64,000 bases of DNA, taken from Aedes albopictus (Eukaryota; Arthropoda; Insecta; Diptera; Culicidae). Positions within the stretch are counted from its first letter, which is position 1; every line of letters begins with the position of its first letter. Positions 34,840 through 45,530 of this stretch are shown piece after piece. Location of the stretch: contig NC_085137.1 in NCBI RefSeq assembly GCF_035046485.1, forward strand, positions 482,726,252 through 482,790,251. Reading direction: 5' to 3'. The translations under genes and the position numbers were made by a program. Below the pieces are notes generated by a model. The model had not been told where the DNA came from. It searched no databases and was given only the letters and a program-made list of their open reading frames with translations.

Positions 34840-36960
34840 TTCTATGGATTCTTCCAGAAATACCTCTATCTATTTATACAGTGATTTCTCTAGGCCTTCT
34901 TTATGGATTCCTCCCGATATTTCTTCAATAAACTTCCTTCAGGATTCTGCTTCTTGATGGGCTTGTACATACAAGGAATTTCTGCAGAGATTGATCCAGC
35001 AATTTCTCCGGTGATTTTCCCAGGAATTCATTCAGAGATTTTATTCAGAGATTCTTCCAGAAATTTCTCATGGAATTCCTCCAGGAGGTTATATTGGTCT
35101 TCCTTCGGGAATTGTGGCTAGGACTCCTCAGGCAACTCCTGCTGAGATTCTTCCAGCAATTTTTCTTAGAACTCTTCCAAAAATTCTCACTCTGGTACCT
35201 TCAGGAATTCTACTAGGGAAGTACTTCTGGAAATACTTCCGGAAAACCTCCCTAGGATTTATCTGAAAATCCCTTCGGTGATTCTTCCCGAGATTTCTTC
35301 AAAGATTTATCCTCCAGAAATTCCACAAGAGATTTCTCCAAGAAATGTTATTGATTCCTCCATGAATTCCAGCTGGAATTCATCAAGCAATTCCCTTTAG
35401 ACTTCTTCAGAAACACTTCTAGGGATTTCTCCTGGCATTCCTCCTGTAATTCCTCCAGAATTTCCTCCTGTGATTCCATTAGGAACTTCAGTATACTTCT
35501 ACCGATTATTTCAAGGAGAGCTTTAGGTATTCCTCCAGGCATTTGTTAGAGGAATTTAGAATACCCCCGACATTCCTAATTCAAAAATTTCTCTAGAAAT
35601 TACTTCTATGATACCTCCCGAAATTCTAGGAATTCGTTCAGATATTCCAGCTGGGATTCCTCATGCAATTCCTGGGGTTCTTCCAGCTATTCTTCCTCAA
35701 AAAATTTTAATTGTGATACTTCTGTATGCTACGGATTCTTCTAGAGCTTTCTTGCTGGGGTCTTGCTTTCTGGCTTTTTTGCTGAGATCTTACCAGATAA
35801 TCTTCCTGTAATTCTTGCAGAAATTCCTTTGATTGTTCTACCAGGGATTTCTCCAAGGACTACGGGAATTCCTCTAGAGATTTTATCCAAACATTCCTGT
35901 TGAAATTCGTCATGGAATTTCTTCAGAAACTCTTTTTGGCCTTCCTCCAGGAATATTTCAAACAACTCCTCCTGCGGATCTTACAGGAATTCATCCAGAA
36001 GTTCGTACTATGATATGTCCAGAAATTCTTCTAGTGTTTCCTATATGAATTTATCCTAGCATTATGGCTGAAATTCTTCCGGGAAATGTTCCTGAGATTC
36101 TTTCAGAAATTCCTCCTGTGATTCCTTCATGGCCTTCTTTACATATTTTTCCAGAATACCTCTACCGGTTCTTGCAGGGGATTCTCTAGGTTTTCCAATG
36201 ATTTTTTCTTTAGATGCTCCCAGGCATTCCTGATGGGGTTTCTCTTGAAATTCCTGTACATTTTTCTCCAGCAATTCCTCCTAGGATTTCTGCTGAGATT
36301 TCTACAATGATCCATCTCAGAATCCTTCTAAGAATACCTCCTGAGGTTTTTCTGTGATGTCTTCAGAAGCACTCCGGTGATTCCTCCAGGAATTTTTATC
36401 CAAAATATTTTTTCCAAGGATTCTCTCATAATTTTCTCATGGATTTTCTCCAAGAAACTCCTCTTGGCCTTCCTCCAGGAATTTCAGCTGGATTTCTCAA
36501 GCTATTTCCGCTGTAATTCTTCCAGCAATTTCTCCTAGGCAGAAATTCTTACTATAATACATCTCCAAATTCTTTCAGGGATTCTTCTAAGAATTTCTTC
36601 AGGGATTCCTTCAAAAACTTACTGGGATTATTCAAGGAAATCTTCCTAGGAGTCTTGCAGAAGTACTTTCGGTGTTTCTTCCTAGAAATCATAAAGGGTT
36701 TTTTTTCCTGGGATTTCTCCAAATATTTCTCATTGGATTCCTCCAGGCACTCCCCTTGACTTTCATCCAGAAACTCCTTCTGGGATTCCATAAGCGATTC
36801 CTGCTGCCTCTATTGTTTCAGTCATGCATCATAGGCCTCTTCCAGAATTTCTTACTGAGATACCTGCAGGAATCCCTCTAGGGATTTCTCCAGGCACTCT
36901 TGCTGAGATTCTTCTAGGAAATTTTCCTATGATACTTACAGAAATGCCAGAATAATTGGA
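34840..36960. repeat. 12-bp period tract (TTCCTCCAGGAA), about 2.1 kb
   Basis: Units such as AATTCCTCCAGR and GATTTCTCCAGA repeat with a period near 12 bp, moderately diverged. Frames are open on both strands over 60-80 codons (for example 36552-36791 minus), giving KEFLEESQ-like or PSGIPP-like peptides. These are not genes. Confidence 0.75.
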
Positions 36961-37079
36961 ATTTCCCGAGAAATCCTAGGAGATATTACTAGACAAATCT
37001 CTAGTGATATCCTATAGGAATGAACGGGTAAAACTAATTGATTAGAAGGCTCCGAATGTTGCTAATGGACAAATTGAGA

Positions 37080-37152
37080 GATGAATTTGTGAAAAAAATC
37101 GCGTTCTAGTGGGATTCGAAGGCACAACTCCTTCCTCCTTCGCTAGACCACA
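37080..37152 (-). mobile_element. Decayed tRNA-like SINE head
   Basis: The minus strand reads TGTGGTCTAGCGAAGGAGGA near the head and CCTTCGAATCCCACTAGAAC at the B-box position. Relative of the 15465-15548 copy, also followed by TTTTTTTCACAAATTCATCT. Confidence 0.5.
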
Positions 37153-37199
37153 GTATAGTCATTTATTCGAGGGTTCCTTCGGCATGTTTTTTTTTGAAA

Positions 37200-38650
37200 A
37201 TTTCTGTGGTAGTCTTTAATCAGCAATTTCTTTGGATTTTTATTTCTATAATTTCAATGGCTATTCTCCTGAAATCATTTCAGCAATTTCTTTTTCAGTT
37301 ATTTTGAAATTTTCTCAGGCTATTTTAACGTGATTACTTTTGCTATTCATTGCTTTAATTGTATTCATATATATTGCTTCCGTAAATTGCTGAACTGAAA
37401 ATTTAGAAATTCTCATCTGGACTTGCTCAAAGAAAATCCTATGAAATTCACGAAAACCTTACTGACAAATTCCCAAAGCAATTCCCGGAAAAAACCATCA
37501 AAATCACCTTAAAACTTTCAAAGTAGTTGCCAAAAGCATTTATATAAGAATTACCAGAGAAATTTCGGGAGAAAATATTAGGGCTTTTTAATAAAATTGG
37601 CCAAATCCAATCTCAAAATAAATTGTCGAAATATATTCTATAAAAATTTCCACAAACATTCACTAAAAAATCGAAGATTTCTCAAAGAACTTTCCGGAAT
37701 CATCAAAAGAATTTCTGAAGAAACTTAAGGAGAATTCCAAAAGTAATCGCCGTAGAATCACCGTGACAGAATTTTTGAAGAACTGCCAAAGATTTTTTTT
37801 TTTCAAATAAATTCCCGAAGGAAATCTTATAGAAATTTGGCGAATGGATCTCCAAAGGAATTACCGAAGAAGTTCCCTAAGTAATAATCGAATCTTCCTA
37901 AATTGTCAATAGAATTGCTGATGAAATTCCCAAGTATCTTCGAAATTGCCGAAGATAGCTCGAAATCGTCTGCTGCAGGAATTCCTTACATAATTACTGA
38001 TGAAATTGTCTAAAGAATTATCATCAAAATTATAGAAGTGGTTTTTATAAAAGAATTTCCGAAGGAGTTCTCGAAGGAATTGGCGAAGGAATACTGAATA
38101 GCATAGATAATAAAAATCTAAAAAATCGACGAAAATCACAAAAAAAGTAGAATAACTTGCCGAAGACATTTCCAAAAAAAATGTGCGGAAGTTTCCAGAG
38201 TTATTGTCGAATGAATTACCAAAGGCTTCACAAAAAGAATTCCCAAAGGAATTGCCTGAAGAGAAATTGGAGATTTTAAAAATGCAAATATCAATAAAAC
38301 TGCTGACATTAACGAAACAATGTTTGAAACACTATTAAAAATTGGCAAAAGAACTCCCGAGAAAACATTTCCAATGACATAAAAAATGTCAAATATACTC
38401 CTAAAGGAATTGCCAAAGAAATTTCCAAAATAATTTCCAATGAAATTTTCAATGGAGTTGTGAAGGGTGCTTAATACCAAATTCCAAATATATTACCAAG
38501 ATATAAAACTCAAAGAAATTACTGACAGATTACCAAACGCAGTCTCAATTGATGATATAAATTGCTTAACAATTTCCAAATAAATTGACGGAAATATTTC
38601 CGGTGGAATTACCAAAAGAATGTTCTGCCGAGAACACAAATTCCTTGTGT
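37200..38650. repeat. Second type of 12-bp tract (GAATTGCCGAAG)
   Basis: Units like GGAATTGCCRAAG and GAAATTTCCAAAG recur at about 12-bp spacing, clearest at 37660-38620. They share the GAATT core with the main family but have CCGAAG in place of CCTCCAG. Open frames such as 38136-38480 (minus) are repeat-derived. Confidence 0.6.
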
Positions 38651-38775
38651 TATACGTATAAACCAGAACCGATTATCCGAAATGTACGGAGCTAAAATTT
38701 TGACTGATTACTACAATGTTGGCCAAAATGTTTGGGATAGGCACCTTTTTTTTCTCTCACATAAAAGTTCAACAT

Positions 38776-39821
38776 GTTATAACTTTTCATAGAGCGCATC
38801 AAAAAATCTCAAATTTTGACTGTTTGTCAACCTATATGTGCATCATTGGTATATTGCATTTGAGCTCGATTGAATAATATTTCGCAAAGTTAGAACCGTT
38901 CGGGTAAAACACTATTTTTTAGACAACTCATTTTTGAGCTGTCATATCTTGGAAACCAGCGAACCGAATTGAATGAAATTTTGAACGTACACTAACACTA
39001 TGTAAATGCTTCTCAAACTATTAAAACATAGGTACTTTTTGAACGTTGAAAAAAGTTATCATGGATTGACACTTTTTGGGTTTTTCTCGAAAAAATGTAT
39101 TTTTTTACATCAATGGCAGTAAATTATAGTGTTGATATCCAAAGATTTTCCACGTGTGTTCTCAAATTATCTCTAATTAGATATATTAGAGCCTATTTAG
39201 ATTGAAGGAAGAACACATTTAATAATTTTTGTGTGGTATTGTTAATTTGACTTATTTTCCTCTAAATGGGTAAAAATTTCAACCCGGTATAACTTAATTC
39301 GCCGTGAGAAAATATTACATTTTATAACGTCGTATTAAGGTGAAACATCAACAAATCCCAATGCAATTTTGCATACAAACTTTAGAGGCACAAATCTGAC
39401 CAACGAAGCATCGAATCATGCCGCACTTGATTATCCTGGCTTTGCTCACTTGTAAAATGAGGCAGCTTTTCCAAAATGAGCGCATTTGTTTACGAATTTT
39501 TAAGATTTGTGCTCCTAAAAACGTGAGTAGGGGTCCAAGTCGCCCATTGTGGCAGCCATATTGGTATTCTATGAAGTTTCTCCTTAAGTATCAATATATT
39601 GTTGATAAACGTTAAAAAAATCATTCAATTCGGTTTACTGGTTTCCGAGATATTACAGTTCAAAAATTAGTTGCCTAAAAAATAGTGTTTTACCCGAACG
39701 GTTTTAACATCGCGAAAAAATAATCAATCGGGCCCAAAATTGTACCAATGATGCACATATAATAGGTTAACGAACAGTCAAAATTTGAGATTTTTTTATG
39801 CCCTCTATGAAAAGTTACAGC
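38776..39821. mobile_element. Foldback element, about 1 kb
   Basis: Inverted arms at about 38776-38996 and 39603-39821 share AACTTTTCATAGAG, CAAATTTTGACTGTT, ATGTGCATCATTGGT and ACCGTTCGGGTAAAACACTA with complements. The loop contains copy 3 of the dispersed repeat. No duplication was found. Confidence 0.72.
39365..39600 (+). repeat. Dispersed repeat, copy 3 of 3 (diverged)
   Basis: Shares TTGCTCACTTGTAA, TTTGTTTACGAA, ACGTGAGTAGG-CC and CCCATTGTGGCAGCCAT with copies at 21735 and 10435. Lies in the loop of the 38776-39821 foldback. Confidence 0.55.
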
Positions 39822-40039
39822 ATTGCATTTCTATCCTCTCAACAAAGAGGTTGTCGCGATAGTTGTTAAGTTCAAACTGAAAATTCAAATTCCATGTATT
39901 ATATGCAAACAAGTTTTCAAACCTCACATGGCGGAGAAAGTGTTAAATCAGTACAACGGTTTGAATTTTTCAAAAAAAAAAAAAGTTCTTTATAATACAG
40001 CGCGTTTAAATTTACGGGCTAATTTTTCCCGCGGCGCAG

Positions 40040-41003
40040 TACACTCATTGCACAATTATGGGTCACTCAAGGGACAACCATTTTATAATATGAATCGTTT
40101 TTCATACAAAAATAACACTTTCATTATTTTTATTTCATATTCTCTTCATTGAAACACCTTTTTATTGTTTTAAATAAAAATCTACTTGTAAAATTCACTT
40201 TAGGCGGTGAAAATAACTAAAATGTTGGTGAATAATGAAAACCACAATTATGGGTCAAAATTGGCTGTGTAACAATTATGGGTCAATTTGTTGCCTATTA
40301 TGGGTCACTCAAGAGGAATCGGCTCAAAAATAATGTTTTGTCTATTTTTTCAATGAATGATCACTTATTCTCGATAGATCAACTATAGTAGAATCCAAAA
40401 CTGGTCTCAAACCTCTTAACGAAGCGTGTTTTGACGATTTGAAATCAATTTTTCAAAATTGGGACAAATTCTCCAACACAACCACCGATAAACGCCTAAA
40501 AGTATGCAATGCCCATGTACGCAGAACTCTCAATATTATGCTGCACAAAAAGTGACCCATAATTGTGTGATTTTCGGTGTTCCTTGGCACAATAATGAGT
40601 CACTTAAATTTTGCCTGAAATAAGCTTTAATTAGCTGCAGTCACATGAATTTCTACATTTAGAACGTAAATTATACCTTTGTTCTGGTGACGATACCATT
40701 TCGCACTTGAAAATCACTAAATTTCGCTTTTACAGAGCTTACGAAAGCAGCGCACACACTGTCCGATATTCACAATAGAAGCGTTATTTTGACAGCTAGT
40801 TTTGCGCCGAACAAAATAATATTGAAAATATGTATGTTTTGATGTATAAACCCGTGTGCGATACGTATAGTGACACAAAACAAATCAACCTATGTGCGAA
40901 AAATAATAATAGCTAACAAAAGCTTGCAATTAATTAGTATTTATCTATTAAAGTGGAAAGTGACTAATAATTGTGTGTGACCCATAATTGTGCAATGACT
41001 GTA
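40040..41003. mobile_element. TA-flanked element with repeated ACAATTATGGGTCA
   Basis: The left end CACTCATTGCACAATTATGG (40042) and the complement of the right end CAGTCATTGCACAATTATGG (41001) are flanked by TA. ACAATTATGGGTCA or close variants recur inside near 40248, 40272, 40299, 40555 and 40600 in both orientations. No transposase frame in 960 bp. Most likely a Tc1/mariner/pogo-type non-autonomous element with multiple transposase sites. Confidence 0.82.
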
Positions 41004-41141
41004 TATCGTTATACTAAGAAATTGAGGGTGGATCGGTATTTTCCTTTACAAAAAAAAACATAACAACCTGGAAGCCACTGAAACTGGCACCTCCTAGGCA
41101 CCCCCTAGGAAAAAATCCTAGATACGCCAATGTGCACGCAC

Positions 41142-41717
41142 CTAGTTCTCCGTGGAATGATTTCGTATGCATCGATGACGATTCGCCGCGGTTCGTAGCC
41201 AGTTATCGATGTGGAAAATAAAGACATCTTCAAATTTTATTGATTCACTGGAATTTCTGCTGGCTTGGTTTTCTGCTGGCTGTGAACATTTATGGTAGAT
41301 TTTAATGGCTGTTTGCGCTGCCGCGCTTAAGTTGATGTATATTGAAGTTCGATAAATTATAGTGGTACTTAAATCGCACTGGACTGCATTTATTTGAAAA
41401 CTGAGATTTAATGATATGGCTAATAAGATCGAATTAACGGAATCAAACTCAAGTTTCCCTCGACTGTAGGTTCCCTTTCCGAAACAAATTTTATAGCAAT
41501 AATAAACCAATCGGACCACAACCGGAAAATCATGAACGGAGATTCCTTCTGCATGGCGGTGTACTCGTTTTATCGTTTTTCTTTTCTTCGCAGTTTCAAG
41601 GTAAAGGTTAAAAAGACCTTGATAAAGATATACATATTTATGCATGCGTAATGGTTTTATGATTCGCATTACCAGCACAGCTTTCAGATGTGTTGAGTAA
41701 TATCTTAGCAGCTGCAT
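41142..41717 (-). CDS. Unidentified 191-codon open frame, doubtful
   Basis: An uninterrupted minus-strand frame begins MQLLRYYSTHLKAVLVMRII. It shows no signal peptide of clear type, no zinc-binding pattern and no domain I recognise. It contains a cluster of basic residues (KKRKTIKRVHRH). It lies in unassigned sequence between a repeat edge and the composite satellite. It may be chance, since there is no supporting splice or start context. A broken mobile-element frame or a host exon is possible. Confidence 0.2.
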   Translation of the reverse strand: MQLLRYYSTHLKAVLVMRIIKPLRMHKYVYLYQGLFNLYLETAKKRKTIKRVHRHAEGISVHDFPVVVRLVYYCYKICFGKGTYSRGKLEFDSVNSILLAISLNLSFQINAVQCDLSTTIIYRTSIYINLSAAAQTAIKIYHKCSQPAENQASRNSSESIKFEDVFIFHIDNWLRTAANRHRCIRNHSTEN

Positions 41718-42399
41718 AGTTAATCCACAGAAAGGGATATCCCATAGTACTTGCTTTTACGATCTCAGGTAGTTGGTTTCAAGCTGTTGAATGTTATGAG
41801 AAGAAATAAACACCATGATTTATGCCGACAGCATAACAAAAAAACCAAATTAATCCACCTAGTGCCTTTCTCGTCGTATATGTTCTCACGATCTTTCCGT
41901 CGACGTAAGTCAAAGTGTTCCTGAATCCTGATATTTTTTAAGAAAAGCAAGCATTTTATCAAAGTCATCATAGAATTGACTTAAAACTTATTGATGGCAC
42001 ATAGTCCGACGTTATGTTCAACGTATAAGCAGAGCTCAATAATATCAGATTTCTCAGTTGACTGCTTGAGCACTTTCACTAAGTGTTATACACTGTAAAT
42101 ACGAATGATCCGATATTGTGATGTTACTCACACCGCAGCGGCTCCTCGTGCAGCTGCTACTTCCGGAAGTTCAAATTTGGTGTTTTCTGACACCTGATCC
42201 GTTTGGTGATCAACCGCAGTGAACTTCGGAACCCAACAATCGTAAAATGAACAAACTATCAATTCGTACCACCACAATATCTGTAAGATTTGTGTTCAAA
42301 AATAAATCCTACAATCTAAACAAAACTAAAATAGAGTTAGTTCATCAAATTAAAAGTTTACCCAGGTAATTTGACAGCATTCATTGTCGAATTAGCGTG
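41718..42399. other. Spacer leading into the composite repeat
   Basis: No gene. At 41864-41874 GCCTTTCTCGT followed by TATATGTTC mirrors the complement of the right edge of the composite repeat at 51534-51544, so the repeat may begin here. Confidence 0.35.
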
Positions 42400-43438
42400 G
42401 TTTTATGGTACCACACCCATGGGTTTGCTTCAATTTCACATTTTATCACTTTCGGTTCACATTTTACCACTTACCGATTGTCCCTGATGTGGCCTTAGAC
42501 TAGTTTCATGTACACTTATAATCGATTTTCCTAAAAAGTCGCATATTGATGTAATTCATGCATGGGTTTGGTTCATTTGTGCATTTCGCCAGTTCCGGCG
42601 AGGCACTCGAAACTGGTTCCGTAACGCTACCGGTAAATGTGGCCTGAGGCTATTTTCTTGCTGACCGTTCTTTGCGTTATCGAAGAAGCCGTTATGCGTT
42701 TGGTTCCGTTCTACATTTGACCACTTCCGTCGGGGCACCTGGAACCGGTTTCGGCACAGTATTGGTTTTCCAAAGTATGGTCTATGATTTTTTTTTCTTG
42801 TTAACCGTTAATCAGGCTACCTAAAAAGTCATTTAATGTGTTGAATTTATGGGTTTGGTTCTCCTTTACATTTGCCCACTTCCGATGGGGCAAACGTAAT
42901 CGGTTTTGGAACACTACCGGTTGTCCCCAATATGGCCAGAAATTGTTCTTGCCAAATCAAGATACCTAAAAATCCGCGATTTGATGTGACGCATGCATGG
43001 GTTTGGTTCACTTTAATATTTAGTTATTTCTGGCGGGACACCCGGAACCGGCTCCGGATCACTACCGATTCAGATATGTTCTGAGAATATTTTCCTGCTT
43101 ACTGTTCATCAGGATATCCAAAAAGCCACTATTTGATATGTCGCATGCATGGGTTTGGTTTACTTTTATACTTGGCCACCTCCGGCAGGACATTCGGTAC
43201 CGGTTCCGGAACACTACCGGTTCCGATATGGTCTAAGAATGTTTTCCTGCTTACTGTTCATCAGGTTATCAAAAAATCCGTGGTTTGATATGTCGCATAC
43301 ATGGTTTTAGATCAATTTTATATTTGGCTACTTCCGACGGGACACCCGGAACCGGTTCCGGAACACAGCCGGTTCAGATATGGTCTGAGAATATTTTCCT
43401 GCTTACTGTTCATCAGGATATCAAAAAAGCCACTATTT

Positions 43439-44680
43439 GATATTTATTTATTTATTTATTTTATTTGATCACCAGGCTTTGCTAGCCCCAATGATCTTAC
43501 TTTCTTATTACTATAGTTACATAGATTAAATATAAATAGTACAGGAAACATAGTTCACAAAACATTTTAAATAAATACAAAGCCAACGTAATTTTACATT
43601 CTACAGAGAAGCCAAAACAATACACTTCGACGGCACACTAAAACTTCATGGTTCCCAATAACCGGATGCACGATGTTCAAACTCTCTAAACAGCAGTCCC
43701 GCCGGCCAGGTTGAGTTCAGTAAGGCTTTATCTTTATACTTCCAATCAACGCCAACTTTGAATGAGATGAAGCGTAGATTTTCATGATTGCTCCAATGCG
43801 GTACCAATTTTACAACTTCAGGTTGTCCATTTGGCTGCAAAGAGTCATACACCATTTTTCGCATATCATCGGTTGAAACATGTTTCGCGACTCTTGTGAA
43901 AAATATCCAGCATTTTCGCGATCCAGTAGAAGCAGTTTTAACATTAGATCCTACTTGCAGTTGAGAAGTATCGTTTAGTTTCAGCGATGGAATGTTCAGT
44001 GGATCACAATTTCTCTGCGGCGTAGACGTAATCGGAATTTTCGGGTTCTTATCGGTCTCTTGGTCCCCGGCTAACGTTCGTTTCAATTCCACAAAACTCT
44101 CCTTAATACTTGCAAATTCGGATTGAAGCTGATACACTGTATGTTCCACATTGCTTTCGATATTTGTTTCAGTCAGGTCCTTCACAATCGTTTGATTTGT
44201 CGGTGCGGAGCGCTGCTTGCGGAACGAAAAGAGACAACCGTCACACAACCAGAGGACATTGTTAAAATCAACGCAAACCCGCATCTGATATGGGTTCATA
44301 TTCGTGCAACTTAAGTAGTTTTGTATGCCACAGTCTTCACACACAATTCTCTCGTCCCATGCACCGATAGCCGAAGAGCATTTACCACAATCAAATCTGG
44401 CCATTGTATGGTCCGTACCGGTAACTCAAGCAGTACAAACAGATGAAAACGATAATGGGTCGTCGTGTTGTCGTTAATTATCACTAATCGAAAATAATGT
44501 TTTCGACGTTTTAGAGCAGTCTGTGAATACTAGTAACAAAAGTTCTTGCTCATTCGATACAACATTGAATTCTTCTTCAACTAAGCACAATTTATGCTTG
44601 AATTAGAGTACAAGTCACACTATTTTATGCGAAAATTGAACAGCGGTTATACACAACACGCTCGTGATTCTAGCGGATAT
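43439..44680 (-). mobile_element. ORF1-only CR1-like retrotransposon (TSD GATAT)
   Basis: A minus-strand insertion of 1,232 bp in the tandem array is bounded by GATAT at 43439-43443 and 44676-44680. On the minus strand it has a leader of about 270 nt, one intact ORF1, a 3' UTR of about 200 nt and a terminal (AATA/AAT)n tail, as expected of CR1-type LINEs. No endonuclease or RT frame exists. It is either an internally deleted derivative or a true ORF1-only non-autonomous family, comparable in concept to mammalian HAL1. Confidence 0.8.
43646..44404 (-). CDS. PHD-type ORF1 protein of a CR1-like LINE, 252 aa
   Basis: Predicted LINE ORF1 (RNA-binding, gag-like) protein. The N-terminus has paired cysteines C6/C9, C22/C25, C33 and C54/C57, in PHD-finger spacing, but the usual His before the fifth Cys is Tyr30. 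A central region of about 75 residues is probably coiled-coil (around 75-115). The C-terminal half has SRKCWIFFTRVAKHVSTDDM and SFKVGVDWKYKDKALLNSTW followed by FREF, a block typical of CR1-clade ORF1 proteins. The frame is intact from ATG in a good context (CATACAATGG) to stop. No ORF2 follows. If expressed, it would need RT in trans. The family call is by recognition of motifs and not by alignment. Confidence 0.75.
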   Translation of the reverse strand: MARFDCGKCSSAIGAWDERIVCEDCGIQNYLSCTNMNPYQMRVCVDFNNVLWLCDGCLFSFRKQRSAPTNQTIVKDLTETNIESNVEHTVYQLQSEFASIKESFVELKRTLAGDQETDKNPKIPITSTPQRNCDPLNIPSLKLNDTSQLQVGSNVKTASTGSRKCWIFFTRVAKHVSTDDMRKMVYDSLQPNGQPEVVKLVPHWSNHENLRFISFKVGVDWKYKDKALLNSTWPAGLLFREFEHRASGYWEP

Positions 44681-45189
44681 GTCGCATGCATCGGTTTGGT
44701 TAACTTTTATACTTAGCCACCTCCGGTGGGACATTTGGTACCGGTTCCGGAACACTACCGGTTCCGATATGGTCTGAGAATGTTTTCCTGCTTACTGTTC
44801 ATCACGTTATCGAAAAAGCCGCGGTTCGATATGTCGCATGCATGGCTTTAGTTCACTTTTATGTTTGGTCACTTCCGGCGGGACACCCGGAACCGGTTCC
44901 GGGACACTACCGGTTCAGATATGGTCTCACACTATTTTTCTGCTTACCATTCATCAGGTTATCGAAAATGCCGTAGTTTGATGTGCCGCATGGATGGGTT
45001 TGTAGCGTTTTCATATCTGGCCCCTTCCTGGGGTACCGGTCCGGAGCACCTAAATGGCCATAACTCCGGGACGGCTGGACCGATCCGAACCATTTTCAAT
45101 ACGAAACAATGGGACCAGATTCCGCGTCGAATGAATCGTCGGTCATTAAAATCGGTTGAGGTTTAGTTCAAAAAAGTGATGTAAGTTAA

Positions 45190-45242
45190 TTTTGACCACC
45201 CACATACACACATACATACACACACACACACATACACACACA
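45190..45242. repeat. (ACAY)n microsatellite
   Basis: An alternating run of ACAC and ACAT units immediately upstream of the R1-clade insertion site. It is part of the composite repeat, because its continuation (TSD plus tail) is found after the retrotransposon at 51416. Confidence 0.9.
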
Positions 45243-45530
45243 GACATCACCTCATGGGGCAGCAGGGACGGATGTCCTGGGGCCTGACGCACCCCCCCCG
45301 CTTGCGAGTCAGCCGCGTAGTTGCCGGCTAAGAATAGGACTACTAACCCCAATTCAAGGTGTCAAGCGACCCGTGCCGAGGAATGAGTGATCGAGGGGGT
45401 GAAAAAGATGCTCGATCTTTAACGGAGCCTGTGGGGTACCTGGGCACCCCCCACAGTATGCTGTCCCTTACCGCGTTAATGCAGAGCTCTGGCGTGGTGG
45501 ACATTATTTCTCGTGCAACTCGTGGGAACA

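Larger units (their letters stand above)
34628..41132. mobile_element. Possible large element with CATTGGCGTA inverted ends
   Basis: CATTGGCGTAGCTAGG at 34628 pairs with CCTAGATACGCCAATG ending at 41132. Both are followed inward by GGTGCC-GGCACCCCCTAG-type sequence, giving imperfect TIRs of about 45 bp. The 6.4 kb between is filled with 12-bp tracts, a SINE remnant, a foldback and a TA element. No clean duplication was seen, so these could instead be two separate fragments in opposite orientation. Confidence 0.45.
42400..45060. repeat. Tandem array of roughly 150-bp units
   Basis: About nine to ten units. Each contains TCGCATGCATGGGTTTGG, CCACTTCCGGCGGGACACCC, a CCGGAACCGGTTCCGG-type core, ACACTACCGGTT, and TGCTTACTGTTCATCAGG-TATC. 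Landmark starts fall near 42557, 42691, 42848, 42990, 43142, 43295, then 44682, 44833 and 44987 after an insertion. Spacing is 134-157 bp. Left units are more diverged than right ones. The array is interrupted by the ORF1-only LINE at 43439-44680. Confidence 0.85.

Noticed and set aside
42400..45060. CRISPR-like array because of regular spacing
   Set aside because: Units are about 150 bp and similar throughout with no unique spacers, in a eukaryotic context. It is a tandem satellite.
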